64,000 bases of DNA from Campylobacter sputorum. Lineage in GTDB: Bacteria; Campylobacterota; Campylobacteria; Campylobacterales; Campylobacteraceae. The stretch is from the NCBI RefSeq assembly GCF_002220775.1, contig NZ_CP019685.1:434001-498000 (forward strand). The letters are read 5' to 3'. How positions within the stretch are numbered: position 1 is the first letter of the stretch; every line of letters begins with the position of its first letter. Below are positions 54,833 through 63,624 of this stretch, piece by piece. Position numbers and translations under genes: made by a program. The notes under the pieces were generated by a model, which saw only the letters and a list, made by a program, of their open reading frames with translations, was not told the DNA's origin and made no database searches.

Positions 54833-55991
54833 AAAACATTTTTTGCCTATTTTTTTGCTTTATATGATTACAAGCACTGCATTTTTATCTATATTTTGTA
54901 TTTTTTTATATAAATTTTACTACTCAGAAATAATCAAAGAAGCAAATTTAGAACTAAGAAATCATACAAATGAGATTTTTAGTGCTATTAGAATGGATTT
55001 AAATTTAAATGATATTTTAGAGACTTTAAAAGAGCATGAAATAAATGCAAATATACAAGATAACATTGAAAATAAATTTATATTAAAAGAATTTGATATT
55101 CCTAATTTGCAAGATGATAATATACAAAATGAAAAGTATAAAATATATTTTTTAGACGATGTTGCTTATATGAAAACCAAGTTTTTTTATAGATTAAGAC
55201 CTATGTCTATGCATAACCCAAAATCATTTACTATAACTTTAAAAACTCAGAAGTATGCTAAACTTATATCATTATTTGTCGTAAAACTTATTATTGGATT
55301 TGCTAGTATATTTTTTATTTTTTTATTTATTTCGTATTTTATCATCAAACTATCATTTAAGCCACTTTTGCTTCATATAGAACAACTTAATTCATTTATA
55401 AAAGATACAACGCACGAGATAAATACGCCGCTTTGTGTGATATTAATGAGTATAGAGATGTTTCAAACGGACCCTAAAAAATATCTTAATAATATCAAAA
55501 CAGCTTCGAAAACACTTTCAAATTTATATAATGATCTTGTTTTTTTAACATTAAAATCACCAAAAAATGAACCAAAAGATTTAAATTTAAAAGAGATTAT
55601 AAAAAACCGCATAGATTATTTTGAAGTTATGGCAGAGCAAAACTCACTAAAAATAGAACAAAATTTAAAAGAAGTTTTGCTTAAAACAGATGAAAATAAA
55701 TTTAAAATGATATTTGATAATATATTAAACAATGCTATAAAATATGCTAGTAAAGATAGTGTAATTACTGTAAATTTATATAACACTGGTTTTAGCATAA
55801 CAAATTTTGGTGAAGAGATAAGCAAGGAAAATTTAGAAAAAATTTATGATAAATTTACTAGATTTAATCAAAATCGTGGTGGCTTTGGAATAGGGTTAAG
55901 TTTGGTTAAAAAATTTGCAGATGAGTTAAATTTTATAGTAAGATGTGAAAGCTCAAATAAAATCACTACTTTTAGTGTTAAATTTGCTTAA
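54822..55991 (+). CDS. Sensor histidine kinase (Met/His-tail operon)
   Basis: 389 aa. TM1 about residues 10-30, periplasmic loop of about 110 residues, TM2 about 148-170. HisKA motif KDTTHEINTPLCV with H198, N box NILNNAIKYA, a short G1 region (ITNFGEEI) and G2 GGFGIGLSL. The periplasmic loop contains KFFYRLRPMSMHNP, with Met and His that could bind metal (inference). The overlap with the regulator and upstream Met/His-tail gene suggests autoregulated periplasmic sensing. Confidence 0.92.
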   Translation: MSHKKHFLPIFLLYMITSTAFLSIFCIFLYKFYYSEIIKEANLELRNHTNEIFSAIRMDLNLNDILETLKEHEINANIQDNIENKFILKEFDIPNLQDDNIQNEKYKIYFLDDVAYMKTKFFYRLRPMSMHNPKSFTITLKTQKYAKLISLFVVKLIIGFASIFFIFLFISYFIIKLSFKPLLLHIEQLNSFIKDTTHEINTPLCVILMSIEMFQTDPKKYLNNIKTASKTLSNLYNDLVFLTLKSPKNEPKDLNLKEIIKNRIDYFEVMAEQNSLKIEQNLKEVLLKTDENKFKMIFDNILNNAIKYASKDSVITVNLYNTGFSITNFGEEISKENLEKIYDKFTRFNQNRGGFGIGLSLVKKFADELNFIVRCESSNKITTFSVKFA

Positions 55992-56057
55992 TTCAATTTA
56001 TTTAAAGCAAATTTTAGATACAATCTTTTTTCTTTACAAATTTTTTAAAGGATTAGT

Positions 56058-56252
56058 ATGCCAAAAATGAAATCTATTCGTGGTGCTGCTAAGCGTTTTA
56101 AAGTTGGTAAAAACAAGATAAAAAGAGGCTCAGCTTTTAGAAGTCATATCTTGACCAAAATGACTCAAAAACGCAAAAGGAACTTAAGAGCTCCTGGTTA
56201 TGTCGATTCTACAAATGTAACCGCAGTTAAAAAAATGCTTTGCAAAGCATAA
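56058..56252 (+). CDS. rpmI: Large ribosomal subunit protein bL35
   Basis: 64 aa, basic, [20 protein letters not shown] then [17 protein letters not shown] precedes ATG. The last codons and stop lie in a 16-nt perfect palindrome (ATGCTTTGCAAAGCAT, 56235-56250). infC and thrS, the usual upstream partners, are absent here. Confidence 0.97.
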   Translation: MPKMKSIRGAAKRFKVGKNKIKRGSAFRSHILTKMTQKRKRNLRAPGYVDSTNVTAVKKMLCKA

Positions 56253-56281
56253 TTAAGGTTTTGATTTAAATCATTCAAACT

Positions 56282-56297
56282 CCCCTTTAAAAAGGGA
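56282..56297 (+). promoter_or_regulatory. Small hairpin between rpmI and rplT
   Basis: CCCTTT (56283-56288) can pair with AAAGGG (56291-56296) in the 83-bp spacer. With the palindrome at the end of rpmI it may modulate the downstream gene, since L20 commonly represses its own operon. Weak evidence. Confidence 0.3.
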
Positions 56298-56335
56298 AAG
56301 ACCCATTGGGCGCCATTTTGTGAAAGGAAATAAAC

Positions 56336-56689
56336 ATGGCAAGAGTAAAAACAGGTGTAGTTAGAAGAAGACGCCATAAAAAAGTTTTAAAACTAGCAAG
56401 AGGTTTTTATAGTGGTAGACGCAAACATTTTAGAAAAGCAAAAGAGCAACTAGAAAGAAGTTTGTGTTATGCTTATAGAGATAGAAGAGCGAAAAAACGC
56501 GATTTTAGAAGATTGTGGATAGTTAGAATAAATGCCGCTTGCAGACTAAATGATATTAGTTATTCTAAATTTATGAATGGACTTAGAAAATCAGGCATAC
56601 AACTTGATAGAAAAATTTTAGCAGATATGGCTATGAATGATGCAGCTGCGTTTAGTGCAGTTGTAAAACAAGCTAAAGCTGCTCTTTAA
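56336..56689 (+). CDS. rplT: Large ribosomal subunit protein bL20
   Basis: 117 aa. [40 protein letters not shown] and [13 protein letters not shown] are the conserved rRNA-binding parts. AAAGGAAA precedes ATG. A strong terminator follows 6 nt after the stop. Confidence 0.98.
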   Translation: MARVKTGVVRRRRHKKVLKLARGFYSGRRKHFRKAKEQLERSLCYAYRDRRAKKRDFRRLWIVRINAACRLNDISYSKFMNGLRKSGIQLDRKILADMAMNDAAAFSAVVKQAKAAL

Positions 56690-56695
56690 AGCTTA

Positions 56696-56718
56696 GGCGA
56701 GAGCTCTCTCGCCTTTTT
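56696..56718 (+). terminator. rplT terminator
   Basis: GGCGAGA (56696-56702) with TCTCGCC (56707-56713) around GCTC, then TTTTT (56714-56718). A classic intrinsic terminator. Confidence 0.92.
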
Positions 56719-56773
56719 AATCAATCTTTATTTTTACTTAAAAATTTATATATTATAAAAAAATCCAATTTTA

Positions 56774-56815
56774 TTGATTTATCTCAATATAAATTACAAT
56801 ATTATTTTGTATAAT
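56774..56815 (+). promoter_or_regulatory. nap promoter with FNR/CRP-like box at about -41.5
   Basis: TTGATTTATCTCAA (56774-56787) differs from the FNR consensus TTGAT-N4-ATCAA at one position. TGTATAAT (TATAAT 56810-56815) gives a start near 56822, placing the box centre at about -41.5, the class II activator position. Confidence 0.6.
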
Positions 56816-56845
56816 ATAGCCGTATAATATTTTAAAGGAGCTTTG

Positions 56846-59632
56846 ATGGATAGACGTAGCTTTATAAAGAGTGCGGCTAGTGCGGCGGCTTGCAGTAGTG
56901 CTGGGATAGCAATTCCTAGTTCTGTTTTGGCTGATGCAAATAGTGCCGAAAATGGCTGGCGTTGGGATAAATCAGTATGCCGTTTTTGTGGAACTGGATG
57001 TGGCATAATGGTTGCTACAAAAGATGGCAAAATAGTTGCAGTAAAAGGCGATCCTGCTGCACCAGTTAATCGCGGACTAAATTGCATAAAAGGTTATTTT
57101 AATGCCAAAATTATGTATGGAGCTGATAGACTTCAAAACCCACTTTTAAGAGTAAATTCAAATGGTGAGTTTGATAAAAATGGTAAATTTAAAGAAGTTA
57201 GTTGGAAAAGAGCTTTTGATGAGATGGAAAAGCAGTTTAAAAAAGCTTATAATGAGCTTGGTCCAACTGGTATTGGTGTTTTTGGAAGTGGTCAATACAC
57301 AATCCAAGAAGGATATACGGCTGCAAAACTGATAAAAGGTGGATTTAGAAGTAACAACATTGACCCAAATGCGAGACATTGTATGGCAAGTGCTGTTGTT
57401 GGTTTTATGCAAACATTTGGTATTGATGAACCAAGCGGCTGTTATGACGATATAGAACTAACTGATACCATAGTAACTTGGGGTGCAAATATGGCTGAAA
57501 TGCATCCAATTCTTTGGTCAAGAGTAAGCGATAGAAAACTGAGTAATCCGCAAAAAGTAAAAGTTGTAAATTTATCTACATTTTCAACAAGAACTTCAAA
57601 TTTAGCCGATATCGAAATCATTTTTAGACCTCAAACAGATCTTGCTATTTGGAACTATATCGCAAGAGAGATAGTTTATAACTATCCTGAGATGATAGAT
57701 AAAAATTTCATTGATAAACATTGCGTATTTACAACAGGACCTGTAAATATTGGCTATGGTATGAGAAAAGATATAAAATATGCTAAATATCAGCCAAGTG
57801 AACTTGATACTACTGCTAAACAAAAAAGCAAAATTTTAAGCGATAATGAGGGTATAACTCTAGCTTATCTTGGCATGAAAAGTGGCGATATTATGGAAAA
57901 CTCAAATGCCACAAAAGCTGGTAATCATTGGCAAATAAGTTTTGATGAGTTTAAAAAAGCTTTAATGCCTTATACGCTTGATTTTGTTGCAAATTTAGCA
58001 AAAGGCGATGCAAATGAAGATATAGAGCAGTTTAAAGGTAAGCTAAAAGCTCTTGCAGATCTTTATATAGAGCAAAACAGAAAAGTTGTAAGCTTTTGGA
58101 CAATGGGCTTTAATCAACACACAAGAGGAACTTGGGTAAATGAACAAAGCTATATGGTGCATTTTTTACTTGGTAAACAAGCAAAACCGGGAAGTGGTGC
58201 GTTTTCTTTAACAGGACAACCAAGTGCATGTGGAACTGCTAGAGAGGTTGGTACTTTTTCACACAGGCTTCCTGCTGATATGGTTGTTGTTAATCCAAAG
58301 CACAGAGAGATAACTGAGAAAATTTGGAAACTTCCAGCTGGCACGATAAATCCAAAAAATGGTTCGCATTTTATGCAAATTATGCGTGATTTAGAAGATG
58401 GAAAGATTAAATTTGCATGGGTTCAAGTAAATAATCCTTGGCAAAATACAGCCAATGCAAACCACTGGATAAAAGCAGCTAGGGAAATGGATAATTTTAT
58501 AGTTGTAAGTGATGCATATCCTGGAATTTCTGCAAAAGTAGCAGATCTTATACTTCCAAGTGCTATGATATATGAAAAATGGGGTGCTTATGGGAATGCT
58601 GAGCGTAGAACACAGCACTGGAAACAACAAGTAATTCCAGTTGGAAATGCAATGAGCGATACTTGGCAGATGTTAGAATTTTCTAAGCGTTTTAAATTAA
58701 AAGAAGTTTGGGGCGAAAAAAAGATAGATGATAAACTAACTTTACCTAATGTTTTACCACAGGCTATTTCTATGGGTTATAAAGAAGATGACACTCTTTT
58801 TGATGTGCTTTTTGCTAATGATGAGGCCAAAAAATTCCCTATAAACGATATTATAATGGAAGGCTTTGATAATACTGAAGTTAAAGGCGATGATAGAAAA
58901 GTTGTAGGAAGCGATGATAAGGAATTTAAGGGATATGGATTTTTTGTGCAAAAATATCTTTGGGAAGAATATCGTAAATTTGGCATAGGTCATGGTCATG
59001 ATTTGGCGGATTTTGATACATATCATAAAGTTAGAGGTCTAAGATGGCCTGTTGTAAATGGTAAAGAAACGCAGTGGAGATTTAATACAAAATACGATCC
59101 TTATGCTAAACTTTCGGCTCCTAATGATGAATTTGCATTTTATGGTAATGCAAAAGCAAGTTTGCCAAATGGAGATTTAAGAGGCGTAACAAGTGGCGAA
59201 CAGAAATTTCCTTTAGCAAATAAAGCTAAAATTTTCTTCCGTCCTTATATGGATCCACCTGAAACTCCAAATGATGAATATCCATTTTGGCTAAGCACAG
59301 GAAGGGTTTTAGAACATTGGCATAGTGGAACTATGACTATGAGAGTTCCAGAGCTTTATAGAGCTGTTCCAGAGGCACTTTGTTATATGAATGAGCTTGA
59401 TGGCTCAAAACTCGGGGTTTCTCAAAATGATGTAGTTTGGATTGAGTCTCGTCGTGGAAAAGTTAAAGCAAAGGTTGATTTTAGAGGTAGAAATAAGCCC
59501 CCAGTTGGTCTTGTATATGTGCCTTGGTTTGATGAAAAAGTGTATATAAATAAAGTTTGTTTAGATGCAACCTGTCCTCTTTCAAACCAAACTGACTTTA
59601 AAAAATGTGCAGTAAAAATTTATAAAGCGTAA
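56846..59632 (+). CDS. napA: Periplasmic nitrate reductase catalytic subunit
   Basis: 928 aa from ATG 56846 (AAAGGAG 5 nt upstream). Twin-arginine signal [10 protein letters not shown]. [4Fe-4S] cysteines C45, C48, C52 and C80 ([14 protein letters not shown]); C179 in [13 protein letters not shown] is the Mo ligand of Nap-type enzymes. Mo-bis-MGD segments include [12 protein letters not shown] and [14 protein letters not shown]. It is the long epsilonproteobacterial form with extra insertions between about residues 600 and 760. Reduces nitrate to nitrite. No napC gene is in the operon; NapGH is the quinol-oxidising route. Confidence 0.97.
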   Translation: MDRRSFIKSAASAAACSSAGIAIPSSVLADANSAENGWRWDKSVCRFCGTGCGIMVATKDGKIVAVKGDPAAPVNRGLNCIKGYFNAKIMYGADRLQNPLLRVNSNGEFDKNGKFKEVSWKRAFDEMEKQFKKAYNELGPTGIGVFGSGQYTIQEGYTAAKLIKGGFRSNNIDPNARHCMASAVVGFMQTFGIDEPSGCYDDIELTDTIVTWGANMAEMHPILWSRVSDRKLSNPQKVKVVNLSTFSTRTSNLADIEIIFRPQTDLAIWNYIAREIVYNYPEMIDKNFIDKHCVFTTGPVNIGYGMRKDIKYAKYQPSELDTTAKQKSKILSDNEGITLAYLGMKSGDIMENSNATKAGNHWQISFDEFKKALMPYTLDFVANLAKGDANEDIEQFKGKLKALADLYIEQNRKVVSFWTMGFNQHTRGTWVNEQSYMVHFLLGKQAKPGSGAFSLTGQPSACGTAREVGTFSHRLPADMVVVNPKHREITEKIWKLPAGTINPKNGSHFMQIMRDLEDGKIKFAWVQVNNPWQNTANANHWIKAAREMDNFIVVSDAYPGISAKVADLILPSAMIYEKWGAYGNAERRTQHWKQQVIPVGNAMSDTWQMLEFSKRFKLKEVWGEKKIDDKLTLPNVLPQAISMGYKEDDTLFDVLFANDEAKKFPINDIIMEGFDNTEVKGDDRKVVGSDDKEFKGYGFFVQKYLWEEYRKFGIGHGHDLADFDTYHKVRGLRWPVVNGKETQWRFNTKYDPYAKLSAPNDEFAFYGNAKASLPNGDLRGVTSGEQKFPLANKAKIFFRPYMDPPETPNDEYPFWLSTGRVLEHWHSGTMTMRVPELYRAVPEALCYMNELDGSKLGVSQNDVVWIESRRGKVKAKVDFRGRNKPPVGLVYVPWFDEKVYINKVCLDATCPLSNQTDFKKCAVKIYKA

Positions 59633-59634
59633 AA

Positions 59635-60387
59635 ATGCAAAGAAGAGAGGCTTTAAAAAAAGGTTTTAAGATAGCAAGTTTGCTAGTCTGTGGCGGTTTT
59701 ATTTGGAGTGTTGGAGCAAAAGGAGATAGTAAGGTTTTTTTACGACCACCTGGTGCACTTAAAGAGCAAAATTTTATATCAAAGTGTATAAAATGCGGTC
59801 TTTGTGTTAAAGCCTGTCCATATGATACTCTAAAATTAGCTAGTATCAATCATAGCGCCACCATTGGAACACCTTTTTTTATGCCAAGAAACATACCATG
59901 TTATATGTGTGAGGATATACCTTGTGCCAAAATTTGTCCTACCGGAGCTTTAGATATAAATTTGTTAAAAACTAATGGCAAACTTGATATCAAAAAATCT
60001 AAAATGGGCGTTGCTATAGTAGATGATAAAACCTGTGTTGCTTACTGGGGAATTCAATGCGATGTTTGCTATAGGGCTTGCCCTGTTATGGATAAGGCTT
60101 TGTTTTTGGATTATAAACATAATGAAAGAACAAGCAAACATGCGTTTTTATTGCCTGTTGTAGATAGCACTTATTGTACTGGATGTGGAAAATGTGAAAG
60201 AGCTTGTATAACCAAAAAAGCTTCTATAAGTGTAATTCCTAGAGAATTTGTTATTGGAAAAAGCAATGATAATTATGTAAAAGGCTGGATTGAAGGGGCT
60301 GATAAAAAACTAAAAGACGCTGATACTAAAATTTATTTAGATAAAAAAGAAACACTTGATTACTTAAATAGCGAGAATTTACAATGA
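59635..60387 (+). CDS. napG: Ferredoxin-type protein NapG
   Basis: 250 aa. Tat-like N-terminus MQRREALKKGFK followed by a hydrophobic core. Four [4Fe-4S] groups: CIKCGLCVKAC, CYMCEDIPCAKIC, CVAYWGIQCDVCYRAC and CTGCGKCERAC. Periplasmic partner of NapH that passes electrons towards NapB/NapA. Starts 2 nt after the napA stop and overlaps napH by 4 nt. Confidence 0.95.
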   Translation: MQRREALKKGFKIASLLVCGGFIWSVGAKGDSKVFLRPPGALKEQNFISKCIKCGLCVKACPYDTLKLASINHSATIGTPFFMPRNIPCYMCEDIPCAKICPTGALDINLLKTNGKLDIKKSKMGVAIVDDKTCVAYWGIQCDVCYRACPVMDKALFLDYKHNERTSKHAFLLPVVDSTYCTGCGKCERACITKKASISVIPREFVIGKSNDNYVKGWIEGADKKLKDADTKIYLDKKETLDYLNSENLQ

Positions 60388-61175
60388 TAAAATACGGCTT
60401 TATTTCTAAAATATCTCAAATTATTATTTTGATTGTTTTTATTGTTGGAAATTTTTATGGACTTAATGTATTAAAAGGCGATTTAAGCTCATCTGTGCTG
60501 TTTAACACTATACCATTAAGTGATCCATTTGCTGTGCTTCAAATTTATTTAGCTAGTTTTAGTATAAGTTTAAATGCTATAATTGGAGCTTTTGTGATAT
60601 TTTGTGTATATTCGCTTATTGCTCCAAGAGTGTTTTGTTCTTGGGTTTGTCCTGTAAATTTAATAACCTCCTTTGCTTATTTTATCAAACAAAAATTTGG
60701 TATAAATAAAGATACAAAAGTTTTAAATTTATCAAAAAATTTAAGATATTTTTTGCTGATTTTATCTTTTGTTTTAAGTTTTTTATTAGGAGTACCGGCT
60801 TTTGAAAATATTAGCTATATTGGTATTATACAAAGAGGAATTATATTTTTGGATTTAAGTGTAATACTTTGGATATTAGCTATTTTTATTTTTGAGTTAT
60901 ATATCAGCGATAGAGGAATTTGTTCGCACATTTGCCCTCTTGGTGCATTTTATGCAATAATCAGTAAATTTGCTCTCATTAGAGTTCATTATGATATGAA
61001 AAATTGCTCAAAATGTATGGATTGCAAAAGTGTATGTCCTGAAAAACATGTTTTAAATATGGTAGGAAAAGAAAATGGTTATGTATCTAGTGAGTGTATA
61101 AGTTGTGGTAAATGTATAGACATTTGTAAGCATAACTCACTAAAATTTGATATAAGAAATTTAAGGAGAAAATAG
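60384..61175 (+). CDS. napH: Quinol dehydrogenase membrane subunit NapH
   Basis: 263 aa, four TMs. Cytoplasmic CSWVCPVN and CSHICPLGAFYAI motifs and a C-terminal two-cluster ferredoxin part (CSKCMDCKSVCPEK, CISCGKCIDIC). With NapG it oxidises menaquinol in place of NapC. Coupled on both sides (4-nt overlap with napG; napB follows directly). Confidence 0.95.
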   Translation: MIKYGFISKISQIIILIVFIVGNFYGLNVLKGDLSSSVLFNTIPLSDPFAVLQIYLASFSISLNAIIGAFVIFCVYSLIAPRVFCSWVCPVNLITSFAYFIKQKFGINKDTKVLNLSKNLRYFLLILSFVLSFLLGVPAFENISYIGIIQRGIIFLDLSVILWILAIFIFELYISDRGICSHICPLGAFYAIISKFALIRVHYDMKNCSKCMDCKSVCPEKHVLNMVGKENGYVSSECISCGKCIDICKHNSLKFDIRNLRRK

Positions 61176-61688
61176 ATGAAAAAATTTGCAATATTTTTAA
61201 TAATAATTGCAGTATTCATTGGTTGTAGTAAAAATGGTAGGGTTATTTCAAGTTCTGATCTTGGATTAAGACAAAACATTGCTAATGAAGATATAAAATT
61301 AGCCAAAATTGATTGGACAAAAGAGCCAGCAGGACTTTCTACAAAATATAAAAGATCATTTGAAAATGCACCGCCGCTTATTTCTCATGATTTAGAAGGG
61401 CAAATTCCTATAACTGCTGATTTAAATATGTGCTTAACTTGTCATATGCCAGAGGTTGCCTCTAGTGTTAATGCAACATCTGTTCCAAAATCTCATCTTG
61501 TAAGTTTAAGAACCGGGAAAGATCTTGGTGGAAAACTTGATGATGAGAGATATTTTTGTTTAACTTGTCATGTTCCGCAAGCAAATGCAAAGCCTTTGGT
61601 TGAAAATAAATTTAAAGCCGATTTTAGGTCAAAAGATAGCGTAAATAAATCAAATTTATTAGATATTTTAAATGAAGGCGTTAAGTAA
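61176..61688 (+). CDS. napB: Diheme cytochrome c subunit of periplasmic nitrate reductase
   Basis: 170 aa. Two heme motifs, both CLTCH, at about residues 88-92 and 129-133, with MPEVASS and VPQANAKPLV segments typical of NapB. The N-terminus MKKFAIFLIIIAVFIGCSKN has a cysteine right after the hydrophobic core in a lipobox-like place, so it may be a lipoprotein rather than freely soluble. AAGGAG precedes ATG, and the start directly follows napH. Confidence 0.95.
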   Translation: MKKFAIFLIIIAVFIGCSKNGRVISSSDLGLRQNIANEDIKLAKIDWTKEPAGLSTKYKRSFENAPPLISHDLEGQIPITADLNMCLTCHMPEVASSVNATSVPKSHLVSLRTGKDLGGKLDDERYFCLTCHVPQANAKPLVENKFKADFRSKDSVNKSNLLDILNEGVK

Positions 61689-61691
61689 GAT

Positions 61692-62138
61692 ATGGGTGTA
61701 ATTTTTAGATTAACAGGAAGTAAAAAACCTGTTAATCCCCCGTATTTTAGCGGTAAATTTGATTGCATTGGTTGCATTGCACCTTGCGTTGTAGCTTGTG
61801 AACGAAATTTGCTTAAATTTAATGAAACGAGAGTAGAGTTTATAGTAAATGAGTATGGTTGCAATTTTTGTGCGAAGTGTGCTGATGCTTGTGTCAATTC
61901 TGTTTTAAGCACGGAAAATCCTAAATATATAAACGCTTTTGCAAAAATAAATGTAAATTCATGCCTAGCTTGGAATGATACGGTGTGTTATAATTGTTTA
62001 GAAGTTTGTAGATATAAAGCCATAGAATATTTTGGAGTTTTTAGGCCAGTTATAAATCAAAATTGTATAGGATGTGGCGAGTGTGTGGAGAGTTGTTTTG
62101 TAAAATCTATAAATTTAGTCGCTAAAAAGGATTTATGA
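61692..62138 (+). CDS. napF: Ferredoxin-type protein NapF
   Basis: 148 aa with no signal peptide, so cytoplasmic. Cysteine groups CIGCIAPCVVAC, CNFCAKCADAC, CLAWNDTVCYNCLEVC and CIGCGECVESC bind [4Fe-4S] clusters. NapF is thought to help mature NapA before Tat export. The position between napB and napL is that of W. succinogenes (napAGHBFLD); C. jejuni lacks it as I recall. It overlaps napL by 4 nt. Confidence 0.88.
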   Translation: MGVIFRLTGSKKPVNPPYFSGKFDCIGCIAPCVVACERNLLKFNETRVEFIVNEYGCNFCAKCADACVNSVLSTENPKYINAFAKINVNSCLAWNDTVCYNCLEVCRYKAIEYFGVFRPVINQNCIGCGECVESCFVKSINLVAKKDL

Positions 62139-63067
62139 TGATAAAAAATGTAATTCTTTTTTTGATTTTTTTAACACTTTCTTATGGCGTTGAGCCTTAC
62201 GATAAGATAGAGCTTTCATCAAATGTAATGAGTATGCATTTAGATAGAAATTTGCTTTTCATAGCAACTGATAATTCAAGCGTTGAGGTTTATGATATAA
62301 ATTTAAGCAAAATGTTAGAACCTATAAAACTTCCTTATATTAAAACATATTTTAGTGATGAAATACCTGCAAAAACCTTTAGCATAGATACTATGAGTGA
62401 TAAAATTATGATTTTACATGAAGAAGATTTTGGCAAAAAAGCAATTAGTTTATATAAAAAAAGTGGATTAAATACTATAAATTTGAAAAATGAGTCAATA
62501 AAAAAAGCACTCTTTTTAGATGAAAATACGGCACTGCTTGCATCAATTAGTAATGAAATTTATTATTTTGATATAGATAGTTTTAAAGTTATTTTTTCTT
62601 TTAAATTTTCAACCGCAGCTTTAGGCGATATAACGCTTAGCAAAGATAAAAAAATGCTTTATGTTGCCGATGAAGGCGGCACTATTTATGTTTTTGATAC
62701 ACAAAAAAAAGAGATTGTAAATAAATTTAATGCACATAAAGATAGTGTGTATTCTATAGATTGTGGAAATTCGGTTGTAGTAAGTGGAAGTGCGGATAAA
62801 AATATAGTTGTTATTAAAGATTTAAAAATGAATTTTGTTGCTAGTAGTTTTTTAGTTTATTGCGTTGGCATAAGTAATAATGGCAAGATATTTGCTTATA
62901 TGGATGGTGAAAATAGTGATATAACCATAAGAGATACTATAAGCATGCAAAAAATTACAACTTTGCAAACTTCTATGAATACTATAAATAGCATTATTTT
63001 TATAGATGATTCAACTTTGATTACATCGGGATATGGTAATGAGATTTTATTTTGGAGATTTAGATGA
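62135..63067 (+). CDS. napL: NapL, periplasmic beta-propeller-like protein
   Basis: 310 aa. Signal peptide MMIKNVILFLIFLTLSYG, then WD40/YVTN-like repeats (ISLSKDKKMLYVADEGG-type: LSKDKKMLYVADEGGTIYVF, then KDSVYSIDCGNSVVVSGSAD). NapL is specific to epsilonproteobacterial nap operons and has no firm function. It overlaps napD by 4 nt. Confidence 0.88.
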   Translation: MMIKNVILFLIFLTLSYGVEPYDKIELSSNVMSMHLDRNLLFIATDNSSVEVYDINLSKMLEPIKLPYIKTYFSDEIPAKTFSIDTMSDKIMILHEEDFGKKAISLYKKSGLNTINLKNESIKKALFLDENTALLASISNEIYYFDIDSFKVIFSFKFSTAALGDITLSKDKKMLYVADEGGTIYVFDTQKKEIVNKFNAHKDSVYSIDCGNSVVVSGSADKNIVVIKDLKMNFVASSFLVYCVGISNNGKIFAYMDGENSDITIRDTISMQKITTLQTSMNTINSIIFIDDSTLITSGYGNEILFWRFR

Positions 63068-63390
63068 ATATATCAAGTGTTGTTGTAAATGTAAAGGAAA
63101 ATTTTACAGAGCAAGTAAAAAAGATGATTAGTGATTTAAAAGGATGTGAAATTGTTGCATCAAATAACGAAAAAATAGTTGTTTTAATTACAGCTTTAAA
63201 TTTAGATGATGAGCTAAAAAAAATTAAAAGTATAGAGCATTTAGAATATGTTAATAGTGTATCTATGGTATATTCGTATCAAGAGGATATAAAAGAGGAT
63301 TTAAGTCAAAGTTTAATTGATAGTTTTTTAAATGATGACATAGACGCAAAAAATATAAAATATAGTGGCGATTTGTATAAAAATGTATAA
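63064..63390 (+). CDS. napD: NapA signal-peptide chaperone NapD
   Basis: 108 aa. NapD proteins bind the Tat signal of NapA and hold export until the cofactor is in place. Ferredoxin-like fold pattern: NISSVVVNVKENFTEQVKKM, then GCEIVASNNEKIVVLI. A C-terminal extension of about 25 acidic residues exceeds the common 80-90 aa size. Last gene of the operon. Confidence 0.88.
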   Translation: MNISSVVVNVKENFTEQVKKMISDLKGCEIVASNNEKIVVLITALNLDDELKKIKSIEHLEYVNSVSMVYSYQEDIKEDLSQSLIDSFLNDDIDAKNIKYSGDLYKNV

Positions 63391-63442
63391 TTTTATCTCT
63401 TTGTGTATAAATAAATTTATCTAATTTAAAGCTTATATTGTA

Positions 63443-63448
63443 TATAAT
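63443..63448 (+). promoter_or_regulatory. tRNA-Met promoter -10 box
   Basis: TATAAT within TGTATATAATCC, 22 bp before the mature 5' end of the tRNA. Confidence 0.6.
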
Positions 63449-63470
63449 CCGAGTTCTACTTCATTTAATT

Positions 63471-63547
63471 GGGTTCATAGCTCAGTTGGTTAGAGCATCC
63501 GGCTCATAACCGGATGGTCGTAGGTTCGAGTCCTACTGAACCCACCA
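63471..63547 (+). tRNA. tRNA with CAT anticodon, elongator Met (or Ile2)
   Basis: A full cloverleaf: acceptor GGGTTCA/TGAACCC, D arm GCTCAGTTGGTTAGAGC, anticodon stem CCGGC... with loop CTCATAA, T arm GTAGGTTCGAGTCCTAC, discriminator A and encoded CCA. The G1-C72 pair rules out initiator tRNA. Ile2 with a modified C34 is the alternative. Confidence 0.95.
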
Positions 63548-63624
63548 CTTTTTAATTATATTTTACTAAAATTTCAAATAATAATGCTATAATGATTGCT
63601 AAATTTATTAAAGTAAGGACTTGC

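Noticed and set aside
56835-56848. TTG 56843 as napA start
   Set aside because: ATG three bases later has better spacing from AAAGGAG and gives the standard MDRRSF Tat N-terminus.
63471-63547. Initiator tRNA-fMet
   Set aside because: The first acceptor pair is G-C rather than the unpaired 1:72 of initiator tRNA.
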